Positions 32,635 to 42,458 of a stretch of 59,648 bases of DNA are shown one piece after another; position 1 is the first letter of the stretch; every line of letters begins with the position of its first letter. The stretch lies in the NCBI GenBank assembly GCA_020850945.1, contig JADZDR010000095.1:1-59648 (forward strand). Reading direction: 5' to 3'. A program made the position numbers and the translations under genes. Source of the stretch: Acidimicrobiia bacterium (GTDB lineage: Bacteria; Actinomycetota; Acidimicrobiia; UBA2766). The notes beneath the pieces are model-generated. The model worked only from the letters and a program-made list of their open reading frames with translations, was not told where the DNA came from and made no database searches.

Positions 32635-33930
32635 ATGGCTGCCTGGCTCTATCTCGTCGCAAGTCTTGTCGGTGCGTGGTTCACATGGAACGCCCACTTC
32701 CCGCGCCGCGGGCGCAGCCTCTCCGTCCCGAGTTTCTTCGCCGGCTGGCTCACCGCTGAGCTCGCCCTGCACCACATCGCGTGGCAGGCGCTGGCCACCG
32801 TGCTCTTCGCGAGGCGGGGCGCGTTGCGGCGACCCGCGGGCAAGCTCGGCCTCGCCGTCACGATCGCATCCTGGATCGGCCTCGGCGCGGCTGTCGCGAC
32901 ATGGCGTAGCTCCGGTGACGTCGTCGACGACGCCGTGACCGACGCACTCGGCCCCGATTTCCGCGACCAGATCCGGGAGGACGAGCGGCAGATGCTGAGC
33001 CGTCCCCCCCGCAGGGGTCTGAACGTCCTTCCCTTCATGTTCAGCGACCCCGACGTCGTGGTGGCGAGGAACATCCGGTACGCGGACGGCGCGAAGCGGC
33101 GCCACCTCCTCGACGTGCGCTATCCGAAGGCAGGTGTGTCCGGCGCGCCCGTCCTCCTGCAGGTGCACGGTGGCGGCTGGACGATCGGCGACAAGGGCCA
33201 GCAGGCACTCCCCCTCATGAACTTCCTCGCCGCGCGAGGCTGGGTGTGTGTCGCGGCCAACTACCGGCTGAGTCCGAAGGCGACGTTCCCCGATCACCTC
33301 GTCGACCTCAAGGCGGCGGTCGCGTGGATCCGGGCGAACATCGCCGAGTACGGAGGCGACCCCGAGTTCGTCTGTGTGACGGGAGGGTCGGCCGGAGGCC
33401 ATCTCACGGCGATGCTCGGCCTCACCGCCGGTGACCCCGAATACCAGCCGGGCTTCGAGGACGTCGACACTTCAGTGGCAGCGGCGGTGCCGTTCTACGG
33501 GATATACGACTTCCTCGACGCCAACCACATGCACGCACACGACGGCATGCAGATGTTCCTCGAGCACGCGATCCTCAAGGCCGATCCAGACGACGATCCC
33601 GACCTGTGGCGACGCGCCTCACCCATCTACCGCGTCGGCCCCCAGGCCCCACCCTTCCTCGTCATCCACGGGGCGAACGACACCCTCGCCCCGGTCGGCG
33701 AGGCACGTGAGTTCGTGGCGGCCCTGCGGGCGGTGAGCACGAACCCCGTCGCCTACGCCGAGCTCGCCGGCGCCCAGCATGCCTTCGAGCTGTTCCACTC
33801 TCCGCGCACTGCGCACGTGGTGCGGGGGGTGTCGGAGTTCCTCGCCTGGGTGCACGCCCGCCACGTCGCCGCCCGGGCCGGCGGAGCGGGCACCGGGACG
33901 GACGCCGGTGTGACAGCGCTGCACGTCTGA
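32635..33930 (+). CDS. Membrane-associated alpha/beta hydrolase (HSL-like esterase)
   Basis: This 431-residue protein has an N-terminal region of about 130 residues with two to three membrane helices, followed by a hydrolase domain. The oxyanion motif HGGGW is at about 178, the nucleophile serine in GGSAGGH at about 252, the acid in HGANDTLAP and the histidine in QHAFELF. This layout fits the carboxylesterase/hormone-sensitive-lipase group that acts on acyl esters. With the acyl-CoA ligase and wax-ester synthase nearby, a role in lipid turnover is plausible. Confidence 0.88.
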   Translation: MAAWLYLVASLVGAWFTWNAHFPRRGRSLSVPSFFAGWLTAELALHHIAWQALATVLFARRGALRRPAGKLGLAVTIASWIGLGAAVATWRSSGDVVDDAVTDALGPDFRDQIREDERQMLSRPPRRGLNVLPFMFSDPDVVVARNIRYADGAKRRHLLDVRYPKAGVSGAPVLLQVHGGGWTIGDKGQQALPLMNFLAARGWVCVAANYRLSPKATFPDHLVDLKAAVAWIRANIAEYGGDPEFVCVTGGSAGGHLTAMLGLTAGDPEYQPGFEDVDTSVAAAVPFYGIYDFLDANHMHAHDGMQMFLEHAILKADPDDDPDLWRRASPIYRVGPQAPPFLVIHGANDTLAPVGEAREFVAALRAVSTNPVAYAELAGAQHAFELFHSPRTAHVVRGVSEFLAWVHARHVAARAGGAGTGTDAGVTALHV

Positions 33931-33987
33931 CCCGACTGCGCGTGCGGCATCCCCCGACTGGCCGCAGGGCTCGCGGTGCGAAGCCTG

Positions 33988-35250
33988 TCAGGTGAGGACG
34001 GCAGCCGCGATCCGGCCGGAGCGTACGGCACCCTCGACGCAGGGTTGGACGAGCCAGTCCCCGCAGAAGACGATCGGAGGACGCTGCGACAGCTCCCGCA
34101 GACGGGAGAAGTAGCCGGTGTCGACTACCGGGACGGCGTGCTCCCAGCGCACGAGGTGCACGACGTCTGCCGTGCCGAGCCCGAAGATGCGGGGATCGAT
34201 GCGTGCCGCCTCGTCCCAGAGGCGTGAACAGGCCTCGCTTTCGGCGAGGTCGAGTAGGGGTGCACTCGTGGCGGCAGGTGCGCAGACGAGGAGCCACTCC
34301 CAGTGATCGGGCACATGCCCCCACGCACCGCCCCGACCCGAGGAGAGCTCGACGGTCGCGACCGTGTCGTTGGGGAAGGCGTGTGTGCCGCTGCGCGGCG
34401 GGCCTTCGCCGCGGCGCGCGGCGTAGAGACGCACGTGTGGTGCGTAGCGGATCCCGCTCAGCACGGGGGCGGCCGCGTGCTCCGGTGCGAGCCGCGCCGC
34501 GACCGACGCGGGAACGGCGACGACGGCGGTGTCGTAGCGGTGTGACCCGTCCGGTGTGACGACCTCGATCCATCCGGCTCCCTCGCGCACGGATTCGACC
34601 CGGACCCCGGTACGCACATCGAGGGACGCAGCGAGGCGGCGCCACGGCGCATCCATGCCGCCGTCGACCTGGAAGAAGCGGCCCGTCGCGATCGCACGCA
34701 TCCAGGAACGGACGAGCGCGCCGGACATCTCCTCGAGACGCGAGAAGAACGGACCCTCGAACGTGGGGCGCACGACCCGTTCGATCGCCGCCCGGCCCGC
34801 CGGGGCGAGGGTGTCGAGGGCTGGGATACCGTCCCAGGCCATGTCGATCTGCAGGTCGCCGCGCTGGCGCATCATGAGGGCGGCCATGTAGGCCAGGAAG
34901 CGGGCCTTGTCCCCGGGTCCGAGGAGGCCGGTCCCGAGTACGCGCGCCAGCGAGTTCGGTGCAGGGTGGAGGTCGCCGTCGAGGAGGAGGTCTCCACCTC
35001 CCCGCAGCCGCATGGGCCGCAGCCCGCCTGTCTCGCGCAGCTCTGCGAGGAGGCCGAGTGTCTCGGGGTAGAAGGAGGCGAGCCAACCGGCACCGGTGTC
35101 GTTCCAGTGTCCCTTCCCGAAGTGCTCGCTGTGTGTGCGCCCGCCGGCCGTCGTTTCGGCTTCGAGGACCGTGACGCGGTGCCCGCGTCCACGCAGCGTG
35201 TGGGCGGCGGTGAGCCCGGCGGGGCCGGCACCGATCACGACCGTGTGCAC
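33988..35250 (-). CDS. FAD-dependent amine oxidase/desaturase-like oxidoreductase
   Basis: This 420-residue protein has an N-terminal dinucleotide-binding motif VVIGAGPAGL, then the second FAD motif (AGGRTHSE) and a C-terminal FAD site (IVFCGDWLVQPCVEGAVRSG), the layout of the NAD(P)-binding Rossmann / amine oxidase superfamily. GTG 35250 has a strong GGGGGGAG ribosome site; the longer N-terminus predicted upstream is low-complexity and overlaps the ligase gene region. The substrate is unknown. It follows the acyl-CoA ligase in the same direction by 46 nt. Confidence 0.85.
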   Translation of the reverse strand: MHTVVIGAGPAGLTAAHTLRGRGHRVTVLEAETTAGGRTHSEHFGKGHWNDTGAGWLASFYPETLGLLAELRETGGLRPMRLRGGGDLLLDGDLHPAPNSLARVLGTGLLGPGDKARFLAYMAALMMRQRGDLQIDMAWDGIPALDTLAPAGRAAIERVVRPTFEGPFFSRLEEMSGALVRSWMRAIATGRFFQVDGGMDAPWRRLAASLDVRTGVRVESVREGAGWIEVVTPDGSHRYDTAVVAVPASVAARLAPEHAAAPVLSGIRYAPHVRLYAARRGEGPPRSGTHAFPNDTVATVELSSGRGGAWGHVPDHWEWLLVCAPAATSAPLLDLAESEACSRLWDEAARIDPRIFGLGTADVVHLVRWEHAVPVVDTGYFSRLRELSQRPPIVFCGDWLVQPCVEGAVRSGRIAAAVLT

Positions 35251-35296
35251 ATCTCCCCCCTGTCTCGTCGGCCCAGGGGTCGTGGGAGCGGCAGGC

Positions 35297-36898
35297 TCAT
35301 TCGTCGGTCCGCAGGGCCGCCTCCGCTTCGACGGTGCGTTTCGCCCACGCATAGTCCGGCTTTCCCGTCGGGGCCCGCACGACCTCGTCGACGGTGACGA
35401 GCGCGCGCGGCACCTTGAAGCCGGCAAGGCGGTCCCGGCAGTGCGCCTGCAGGTCCTCGAGCGTCAACGTCGCACCGGTCCGGAGTGACACCACGGCTGC
35501 CACGCGCTGGCCCCAGCGCGGGTCGGCTGCCCCGACGACGAGGGCGTCGTACACGGCCGGATGTGCCTTCACGTGGGTCTCGACCTCCTCCGGGTACACC
35601 TTCTCCCCCCCCGTGTTGATGCTCTGGTTGCCTCGCCCGAGGAGGGTGACGACACCGTCTTCGCCGACGGTCGCGAGGTCGCCCGGCAGGGCCCAGCGGC
35701 GGCCGTCGGGACCCGTCCTGAAGGTGCGAGCCGTCTTCTCGGGATCCTTGTGGTAGCGCAGCGGTATGTGCCCGGTGCGGGCGAGCATCCCCACGTCGCC
35801 CGAGCCGGGCGGCAGTGGCTCGAGGTTCTCGTCGAGGACCGCCGTCGTCGGCCCCACCAGGAATCGTGGTCCCGCCTCCGTGTCGTCGGGTTGCTTCGAG
35901 CCCTGGTACCCGGCTTCGGACACTCCGAAGCTGTCGACGATCGTGAGGTGGGGCACGAGGGCGCAGAGCTCGTCCTGGACGGCTTGCGAGAAGATCGCCC
36001 CTCCGGAGCCCACTATGTAGAGCGACGCGAGGTCGCGAGGCTGACGGGCGAGGGCGTCGGCGAGCGGTCGCGCCATCGCGTCACCGACGATCGTGATGAC
36101 GTTCACGTGCTCGGTTTCGACGACGTCGAGGACCCGGTCTGCGTCGAAGTTGCCGGGGGTGAGGACGAGGATGCCGCCCCCGAAGAACGTCATCCAGACG
36201 GTCCACTGGGCGGCACCGTGGATGAGGGGGGCGCAGGGCATGGTGCGCAGCCCGACGCGTTCGGCCGCACGCGTGCCGACCTCCTCGGGCGTGCGGGGCG
36301 GTTCGACGAGCGGGTTGCCACCGCTCAGGCAGGCGTAGAAGGCGTCCTCCTGTCGCCACACGACCCCCTTGGGCATCCCGGTCGTGCCACCGGTGTAGAG
36401 GACGTAGAGGTCGTCACCCGCGCGGGCCTCGAAATCGCGGGCGGGCGAAGCCGAGGCGAGGGCGAGCTCGTAGTCCGTCACCTTCGGATCGGGGGCGTCC
36501 CTGTCGACGGCGAGCGTCCAGCGCACGCCTGGGCAGACGGGCCGCACGGCGGCAACCCTCGCCGCGAAGCGTCCCTCGTGCACGACACCCACGAGGTCGG
36601 CGTCCTCGAAGAGGTAGCGGAGCTCGTCCTCCACGTAGCGGTAGTTGACGTTGACGGGGACGACACCGAGCTTGAAGGCGCCGAGCATCGTCTCGACGTA
36701 CTCCGTGCCGTTCTCGAGGTAGAGGCCGATGTGGTCTCCGCGCCGGCACCCCTTCTCCGCGAGCCAGTGGGCGACGCGGTTGCCCCGCTCGTCGAGCTCC
36801 GCGTAGGTGAGGCGCCGATCGCCGCAGATCAGCGCCCGCCGGTCACCCACGGCATCCGCAGTGATCTCGTAGAGATCCGCCCAACTGAACGTCGCCAC
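35297..36898 (-). CDS. Acyl-CoA synthetase (AMP-binding, FadD-like)
   Basis: This 533-residue adenylate-forming enzyme has the P-loop YTGGTTGMPKG (about 168-178), DSFGVSEAGYQG in the A5 region, GDLATVGEDG and the GRGNQSINTGGEKVYPEEVE hinge, and a C-terminal catalytic lysine in PTGKPDYAW. It activates a fatty or other carboxylic acid to its CoA thioester. The GTG start at 36898 has a strong GGAAGGAGG upstream, and a TACGAT box lies further upstream as a likely -10. Confidence 0.92.
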   Translation of the reverse strand: MATFSWADLYEITADAVGDRRALICGDRRLTYAELDERGNRVAHWLAEKGCRRGDHIGLYLENGTEYVETMLGAFKLGVVPVNVNYRYVEDELRYLFEDADLVGVVHEGRFAARVAAVRPVCPGVRWTLAVDRDAPDPKVTDYELALASASPARDFEARAGDDLYVLYTGGTTGMPKGVVWRQEDAFYACLSGGNPLVEPPRTPEEVGTRAAERVGLRTMPCAPLIHGAAQWTVWMTFFGGGILVLTPGNFDADRVLDVVETEHVNVITIVGDAMARPLADALARQPRDLASLYIVGSGGAIFSQAVQDELCALVPHLTIVDSFGVSEAGYQGSKQPDDTEAGPRFLVGPTTAVLDENLEPLPPGSGDVGMLARTGHIPLRYHKDPEKTARTFRTGPDGRRWALPGDLATVGEDGVVTLLGRGNQSINTGGEKVYPEEVETHVKAHPAVYDALVVGAADPRWGQRVAAVVSLRTGATLTLEDLQAHCRDRLAGFKVPRALVTVDEVVRAPTGKPDYAWAKRTVEAEAALRTDE

Positions 36899-37072
36899 TG
36901 CGCCTCCTTCCCCCGCTTATCGTAGAGAAGGGCTCCTCGTCCGTGCTTGCGTCTGTTGCACGAGAGCCTGTCACCCTCCCCGATGGCCGGGCTCGAGGTG
37001 TTGTTGTCGTCCCTCCGGGACGTGACGGCAGCGGCGCCCAGATCCGTGCGCGGAATCCCAACTCTGAGATCC

Positions 37073-37096
37073 AGCATGTGAGGCACATGCTATGGT
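37073..37096 (+). promoter_or_regulatory. VapBC operator palindrome overlapping the -10
   Basis: AGCATGTG-AGG-CACATGCT (37073-37091) is a perfect 8-bp inverted repeat. Its last base is the first base of TATGGT (37091-37096), a -10 box 6 nt before the antitoxin ATG. This is the expected place for antitoxin autoregulation. The transcript is probably leaderless. Confidence 0.65.
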
Positions 37097-37102
37097 GCAG
37101 CG

Positions 37103-37333
37103 ATGACGAAGATGGTGCAGATACGCAACCTACCTGAGGAGACCCACCGCGTCCTCAAGGCGAGGGCGGCCCTGGAAGGCACCACGTTGTCGCAGTACCT
37201 CGTTGCCGAGTTGAATGCTCTCGCCGAACGGCCGAGCCAGGCGGAGCTGCTGGCGAGGCTGGCCGCGAAGGCGGGCCGGGTGTCCACACGCGATGTGGTA
37301 GCCGCGGTCCATGCCGGCCGCCGTGACCGATGA
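37103..37333 (+). CDS. VapB/FitA-type antitoxin
   Basis: This 76-residue protein has an N-terminal ribbon-helix-helix (MVQIRNLPEETHRVLKARAALEGTTLSQYLVAEL) and a C-terminal toxin-binding tail. It would neutralise the PIN toxin next door and bind the palindrome in its own promoter as a dimer. Its stop overlaps the toxin start (ATGA), so production is coupled. Confidence 0.9.
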   Translation: MTKMVQIRNLPEETHRVLKARAALEGTTLSQYLVAELNALAERPSQAELLARLAAKAGRVSTRDVVAAVHAGRRDR

Positions 37334-37719
37334 TCGTGCTCGACGCGTCCGCCACCGTGGACCTCCTCGTGGGTGGCTCTTCGGCCGAGCGCATCGCACG
37401 CCGGCTCGACGGCGAGGTGCTGTGCGCGCCTGCGTTGCTCGACGTCGAGGTCGTTTCGGCGCTGCGGTCGCTCGAGCGCCGGGGCAAGCTCTCCGACGTG
37501 GCCGGCACCGAAGCCCTGAACGTGCTCGAGTCGCTGGGTGTCGCCCGCTACACGCTCGAGGCCTTCGCCGGGCGCATGTGGGAGCTGCGCGAGACCCTGT
37601 CCGCCTACGATGCCGCCTACGTCGCCCTGGCGGAGGCGCTCACTTGCCCACTGCTCACGTGCGACGGACGTCTCGCACGGTCGCACGGCCACGACGCCGA
37701 TGTCGAGACTCCGAACTAG
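37330..37719 (+). CDS. VapC-type PIN-domain toxin ribonuclease
   Basis: This 129-residue PIN domain has the acidic quartet for Mg binding: D5 (IVLDAS), E40 (LDVEVV), D94 (SAYDAAYVAL) and D112 (LTCDGRLA). Family members cut tRNA or rRNA. All catalytic acids are present, so the toxin should be active. Together with the antitoxin it makes a complete type II module. Confidence 0.92.
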   Translation: MIVLDASATVDLLVGGSSAERIARRLDGEVLCAPALLDVEVVSALRSLERRGKLSDVAGTEALNVLESLGVARYTLEAFAGRMWELRETLSAYDAAYVALAEALTCPLLTCDGRLARSHGHDADVETPN

Positions 37720-37978
37720 AGCCACCTTGGATGGGGAACGTCCGCCGAGTCCAAGACGGATCGAGTGTTCGAGCAGTGCCGGCTCCCGGCCGAGTCTGGC
37801 CGCACAGTCCCGGCCAGCATCACGGCGTTCCGCCTCGGGTGGATCGACCGTCCAGTGCCTCGACGGTCCTGGAACCGCAGAGCCGAGCGTGGGGCGGTTT
37901 GGAGCACGGCGCAGGCCCGCCACGTAGGATGGGCTGGTTCGTCAGCATGCTCCGCATGAGCGGAAGCCCGGGGGGGTC
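37720..37978 (+). other. 259-bp intergenic space before the wax-ester synthase gene
   Basis: No gene is recognised. A TAGGAT box at 37926-37931 is the best -10 candidate for the next gene. No clear -35 or operator is seen. Confidence 0.3.
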
Positions 37979-39382
37979 ATGGCAGTCCAGCGGATGCGAG
38001 GGGTCGATGCCAGTTTCCTCTATTGGGAGACTCCGACCCTCCACATGCACACGCTCAAGGTCTCGATCGTCGACCCAGCCGGGTTTCCGGGCGGGTACTC
38101 GTTCGACAAGTTCCGCAAGGTCCTCGCCGACGCCCTGCATCTGCTCCCGGCCTTCCGCCTGCGGCCTGTGCACGTGCCGTTGGAGTTGGACTATCCGGTC
38201 CTCATCGAGGACCCCGAGTTCGACATCTCACGCCACGTGCGACGCATGCAGGTGCCCACCCCCGGCGGTATGGAGGGCCTGCACACCGCGGTCGGCGAGA
38301 TCGCGTCGAGGCAACTGAGGCGGGGCCAGCCCCTGTGGGAGATCACGGCCGTTGAGGGACTCGAGGGCGGAAAGGTCGCCTTCGTCGTCAAGATCCACCA
38401 CGCCTTCGCCGACGGAGCGGCGGCTGTGGGCATGGTGCAGCGTGTCCTCCAGCCCGTGTCCGGACCCGAGTCACAGGAGCCTCCTCCGCCGTGGGAGCCC
38501 GACCCGATCCCGGGGAGGGGTGAGCTCCTGCGCATGGCGGCCGTCCATTTCGGTGAGCGTGTCGTGCACCTCCCCCTGCTCCTCTGGAGGACGATCGTGG
38601 CCCGGCTCGCGATCCTCGCCCGCCGGCTCCGCGGTGTGCGCCGCGCGGGTCGTCCCTTCCGCACGCCGGCGACCCGATTCGACCACGCGCTCACGCCGGC
38701 CCGGGCATTCTCGACGGCCGTCCTCCCGTTCGCCGATCTGCGTGAGGTAAAGGACGCGAGCGGTGCGACAGTCAACGACGTGGTGCTCGCCGTGTGCGCC
38801 GGGGCGTTGCGCTCGTACCTCTTCGCGAAGGGTGAGCTGCCCGATCGGCCGCTCGTGGCGAGCGTCCCCGTCGGGACGGAGCGGGCGACCGAGCAGCATC
38901 TGTTCGGCAACCACGTGAACGGCGTGTTCGCCACCCTGCCGACGCACGAGGCGGACCCCCTCGAACGCGTCCGGTTCGTGCAGGAGGTGATGGCGCGGGA
39001 GAAGGAGGAGCTGCAGATCAAGGGCGAGACGATGTTCGAGGAGTGGGCGGAGTACCGTCCCGGCCCGCTCGTGGCCGCCGTGAGCCGCTTCTACTCCAAT
39101 CGGCGCATGGCCGAGCGTCACCGCTCGATGTTCAACCTCATCGTCTCCAACGTCCCCGGTCCGCGCGAGCCGCTCCAGGTGGGCGGTGCCCTCCTCACCG
39201 AGCTCTACTCGGTCGGTCCGATCCTCGAGGGGACATGCCTCAACATCACCGCCTGGAGCTACGCGGGCAACCTCTACGTGAGTCTCCTCACGTGCCCGGC
39301 CCACGTGCCCGACATCGACGATCTCGCCACCCGCCTCCAGCCCGCCCTCGACGACCTCCTCGCCGCCGTGCGGTCGAAGTGA
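37979..39382 (+). CDS. Wax-ester synthase / diacylglycerol acyltransferase (WS/DGAT)
   Basis: This 467-residue protein has the catalytic HHxxxDG motif at 140-146 (HHAFADG), the N-terminal RGVDASFLYWETPT segment and the late NVPGPREPL block of bacterial WS/DGAT enzymes. It joins acyl-CoA to a long-chain alcohol or diacylglycerol to form storage lipid. This suits an actinomycete with the acyl-CoA ligase and esterase nearby. ATG 37979 begins at the conserved N-terminus; the ribosome site is weak. Confidence 0.92.
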   Translation: MAVQRMRGVDASFLYWETPTLHMHTLKVSIVDPAGFPGGYSFDKFRKVLADALHLLPAFRLRPVHVPLELDYPVLIEDPEFDISRHVRRMQVPTPGGMEGLHTAVGEIASRQLRRGQPLWEITAVEGLEGGKVAFVVKIHHAFADGAAAVGMVQRVLQPVSGPESQEPPPPWEPDPIPGRGELLRMAAVHFGERVVHLPLLLWRTIVARLAILARRLRGVRRAGRPFRTPATRFDHALTPARAFSTAVLPFADLREVKDASGATVNDVVLAVCAGALRSYLFAKGELPDRPLVASVPVGTERATEQHLFGNHVNGVFATLPTHEADPLERVRFVQEVMAREKEELQIKGETMFEEWAEYRPGPLVAAVSRFYSNRRMAERHRSMFNLIVSNVPGPREPLQVGGALLTELYSVGPILEGTCLNITAWSYAGNLYVSLLTCPAHVPDIDDLATRLQPALDDLLAAVRSK

Positions 39383-39535
39383 CGCAGGGATTCCCCACCG
39401 GTACCGGCGCTGTCGATAGGTCACGCTGATCGCAACGATTCGTCGGTGCTTGTTGTTCGCGACGCGGCAGCGGTGGACAATCGGGGGAGCAGCTCCCGAC
39501 CCCGCCCATCCCGTCCCGAGCCCGGAGGAAGAGGC

Positions 39536-41014
39536 ATGCCCGAGAGGCCAGTGCTGACGACCGAGTCCGGCGCGCCCGTAGCCGACAACCAGAACAGCCA
39601 GACGGCAGGACCGGCTGGTCCCATCCTCCTGCAGGACCAGCATCTGGTCGAGAAGCTTGCCCGTTTCAACAGGGAGCGGATCCCCGAGCGTGTCGTGCAC
39701 GCGGTCGGCTCGGGAGCGTACGGGACCTTCACTGTCACGAATCCCGAAGTGGCGCAGTGGACGCGGACGAAGATGTTCTCCGCGCCGGGTAAGGAGACCG
39801 GGGTCTTCGTGCGGTTCTCCACGGTCGCGGGCTCGCGAGGGGCGCCCGACGCCGTGCGTGACCCGCGGGGCTTCGCCGTGAAGTTCTACACGGAGGACGG
39901 CAACTGGGACCTCGTGGGCAACAACACGCCGATCTTCTTCATCCGTGACCCGCTCAAGTTCCCCGACTTCATCCACTCCCAGAAGTACGACCCGCACTCG
40001 AATCGCCAGGAGCCCGACAACGTCTGGGACTTCTTCGGCCACTCGCCCGAGGCGACCCACCAGTTCACGTGGCTCTTCGGCGACCGCGGGCTGCCCGCGT
40101 CCCACCGGCACATGGACGGATTCGGCTCGCACACCTTCCAGTGGGTGAACGCACACGGGGAACGGCACTGGGTCAAGTTCCACTTCAAGACCGACCAGGG
40201 GATCCGCTGTTTCACGTCCGAGGAGGCGGCGGGGGTGGCGGGGGAGAACCCCGAGCACCACCAGCAGGATCTCTACGACGCGATCGAAGGCGGGGACCTC
40301 CCGTCCTGGACCCTGAAGGTCCAACTCATGCCCGAGGCGGTTGCGCCGGACTACCGGATCAACCCCTTCGACCTCACGAAGGTGTGGCCGTTCGCCGACT
40401 TCCCCCTCGTCGAGGTGGGCCGGATGGTTCTGGACCGCACACCCGACAACTACTTCGCCGAGGTCGAGCAGTCAGCCTTCGATCCCGGCCACATGGTGCC
40501 CGGGGTGGGGCCGAGCCCGGACAAGATGCTGCAGGGGCGCCTGTTCGCCTACGGTGACGCGCACCGCTACCGCCTCGGAATCAATCACACGCGCCTCGGG
40601 GTCAACTCCCCCCACGGCTGCCCCTTCGACCATGGCCGCAACTACGGCCGGGATGGGTCGATGCGGTTCGACGACAACGGAGGCAGGGGCGTCAACTACG
40701 AGCCCAACTCCTTCGGCGGTCCGGCCGAGACCGGCGAGCCGCTGTACGCAGGTATGGAGACCGGCGGCCTGTCGGGCACGTACGGGCCTGACATCCGCGA
40801 GGTCGACGACTTCGAGCAGGCAGGCGACCTCTACCGTCTCATGAGCTCGGACGAGCAGGACCGACTCGGGCAGGAGATCGCAGGGTCGCTCGCCGGCGTC
40901 CAGAAGACGGGGGTGGGTGACGGCATCGTCGCCCGCGCGATCGGCCACTTCCGTGACGCCGATCCCGGGTACGGTGCCCGCATCGAGGAGCTCGTGAAGA
41001 CCCTGCGGGGATGA
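39536..41014 (+). CDS. katA: Monofunctional haem catalase
   Basis: This 492-residue, small-subunit clade catalase has the distal histidine in [12 protein letters not shown] (H55), the asparagine in VGNNTP (about 129), and the proximal haem tyrosine in [14 protein letters not shown] (Y339). All active residues are present, and it removes hydrogen peroxide in the cytosol. ATG 39536 has a strong GGAGGAAG upstream. No OxyR or Fur gene is adjacent. Confidence 0.96.
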   Translation: MPERPVLTTESGAPVADNQNSQTAGPAGPILLQDQHLVEKLARFNRERIPERVVHAVGSGAYGTFTVTNPEVAQWTRTKMFSAPGKETGVFVRFSTVAGSRGAPDAVRDPRGFAVKFYTEDGNWDLVGNNTPIFFIRDPLKFPDFIHSQKYDPHSNRQEPDNVWDFFGHSPEATHQFTWLFGDRGLPASHRHMDGFGSHTFQWVNAHGERHWVKFHFKTDQGIRCFTSEEAAGVAGENPEHHQQDLYDAIEGGDLPSWTLKVQLMPEAVAPDYRINPFDLTKVWPFADFPLVEVGRMVLDRTPDNYFAEVEQSAFDPGHMVPGVGPSPDKMLQGRLFAYGDAHRYRLGINHTRLGVNSPHGCPFDHGRNYGRDGSMRFDDNGGRGVNYEPNSFGGPAETGEPLYAGMETGGLSGTYGPDIREVDDFEQAGDLYRLMSSDEQDRLGQEIAGSLAGVQKTGVGDGIVARAIGHFRDADPGYGARIEELVKTLRG

Positions 41015-41111
41015 GGGCGCGGCTTCCCGCGTTCACACGCCGTGGGGGACTCCCCAGGTGTGAGGTCGTGACTGGCATTCACGTGGACGTCCGACCCACA
41101 CTCCTGGCTCA

Positions 41112-42350
41112 GTGGCGGACGCAGCGACGAACAAGGAGCTCCCCCCGGCCGGCCGTTGGCTCACACCGGGCGTGCGCGGCATCGGGGCGGCAAGCCTGCT
41201 GTCGGATCTCGGCCACGAGGTCCCCACCTCGCTCATACCGCGATTCCTCACGTCGACCCTGGGTGCTCCTGTCGCGGCCCTCGGCATCATCGAGGGGATC
41301 TCCGACGGACTGGCCGGGTTCGCCCGTCTGGCCGGAGGCCCCCTCGCAGACGATCCGCACCGCCGGCGCAACGTCGCCGTGGGCGGCTACACCGCCACGG
41401 CTGTCTCGAGTGCTGCGATCGGGCTCACCACCGGCGTGTGGCAGGTGGCGATCCTGCGGGCGGGTGCGTGGGCAGCGCGCGGCTTGCGGGTTCCGTCACG
41501 CAACGCCCTCCTCGCCGACTCCGTCGCACGCGCCGCGTACGGGCGCGCCTACGGCTTCGAACGCGCCATGGACAACCTCGGCGCCATCGGGGGGCCACTT
41601 CTCGCCCTTGGGCTCGTGGCTGCCGTCGGGGTCCGCGCGGCGATCCTGCTCTCGATCATCCCCGGACTCCTCGCGGCTCTTGCGATCGTCTTCGCAGTCC
41701 GCCACATAGCGCTGCCGACCAGACGCGTTCGCTCGCCGATCCGGCTCCGGATCCGGCCTGTGCTCCGGGGGCGTCTCGGGCGGGCCCTGGGGGGCATCGG
41801 TGCGTTCGAGTTGGGCAACGTGGCCGCCACACTCCTGATCCTGCGCACCACAGAACAGATCGCCGTGACCCAGGGAACCGACCGGGGGACCACGGTCGGA
41901 CTCGTGCTCTACGCCGCATACAACCTCGCGGCGACACTCGCGAGCGTCGCCGCCGGACACACTGGGGACCGCATCGGCATGATCCCGGTCCTGGGGGTGG
42001 GGATCGCGCTGTTCGCGCTCGCCTACATCGGTTTCGCCGTGGAGACCACCGGTATCCTCATCCTCGCGGCGGCGTTCGTCGCCGCCGGTGTCGGCATCGG
42101 CTGCGTCGAGACCGCAGAGCATGCCGTCGTTGCAGGGCTCGCGCCGGAGGAGCTCCGGGGTTCGGCCTTCGGTCTGCTCGCCGCGGTGCAGAGCTTCGGG
42201 AACCTCCTCGCGAGCAGCGTCGCCGGCATCCTCTGGACCCTCGTCTCTCCAAGTGCCGCCTTCGGTTACGCGGCGGTCTGCATGTGCGCCGCCCTTCTCC
42301 TCCTCGCCCTGCTCCGCCCGGGACGCGCGCCCGCCGGGACCTCTGCCTGA
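41112..42350 (+). CDS. MFS transporter
   Basis: This 412-residue protein has about twelve membrane helices with the loop-2/3 motif region ADDPHRRRN and the GLRVPSRNALLADSV segment found in a group of MFS permeases. The substrate is unknown. GTG 41112 is taken as the start; no Shine-Dalgarno is visible. It lies alone between the catalase and the ABC1-SCP2 gene. Confidence 0.88.
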   Translation: MADAATNKELPPAGRWLTPGVRGIGAASLLSDLGHEVPTSLIPRFLTSTLGAPVAALGIIEGISDGLAGFARLAGGPLADDPHRRRNVAVGGYTATAVSSAAIGLTTGVWQVAILRAGAWAARGLRVPSRNALLADSVARAAYGRAYGFERAMDNLGAIGGPLLALGLVAAVGVRAAILLSIIPGLLAALAIVFAVRHIALPTRRVRSPIRLRIRPVLRGRLGRALGGIGAFELGNVAATLLILRTTEQIAVTQGTDRGTTVGLVLYAAYNLAATLASVAAGHTGDRIGMIPVLGVGIALFALAYIGFAVETTGILILAAAFVAAGVGIGCVETAEHAVVAGLAPEELRGSAFGLLAAVQSFGNLLASSVAGILWTLVSPSAAFGYAAVCMCAALLLLALLRPGRAPAGTSA

Positions 42351-42374
42351 GGTGCTCAAGACGACGCGGCATGT

Positions 42375-42411
42375 CTGCCACATGACAGTTGCGACATGAA
42401 GGCCATATGCT
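42375..42411 (+). promoter_or_regulatory. ABC1-SCP2 promoter with TetR-type operator
   Basis: CTGCCACATGACAG (42375-42388) is a palindrome of half-site CTGYCA. It contains the -35 ATGACA (42382-42387); 18 bp later is the -10 TATGCT (42406-42411). The same palindrome, differing only in the central dinucleotide, overlaps the -35 of the stand-alone SCP2 gene at 45087-45100. Confidence 0.65.
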
Positions 42412-42419
42412 TGCGAGCC

Positions 42420-42458
42420 ATGGGCACAGAGTCCGCCGCGTCCCGGGAAGTGGCATGA
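42420..42458 (+). CDS. Leaderless 12-codon leader ORF
   Basis: ATG 42420 is 8 nt after the TATGCT box, so the transcript probably starts at or beside this codon. The ORF reads MGTESAASREVA and its TGA (42456-42458) overlaps the ATG (42455) of the ABC1-SCP2 gene. It is in another frame from the main gene, which lacks its own Shine-Dalgarno. A role in coupling translation is likely; whether the peptide does anything is unknown. Confidence 0.5.
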   Translation: MGTESAASREVA

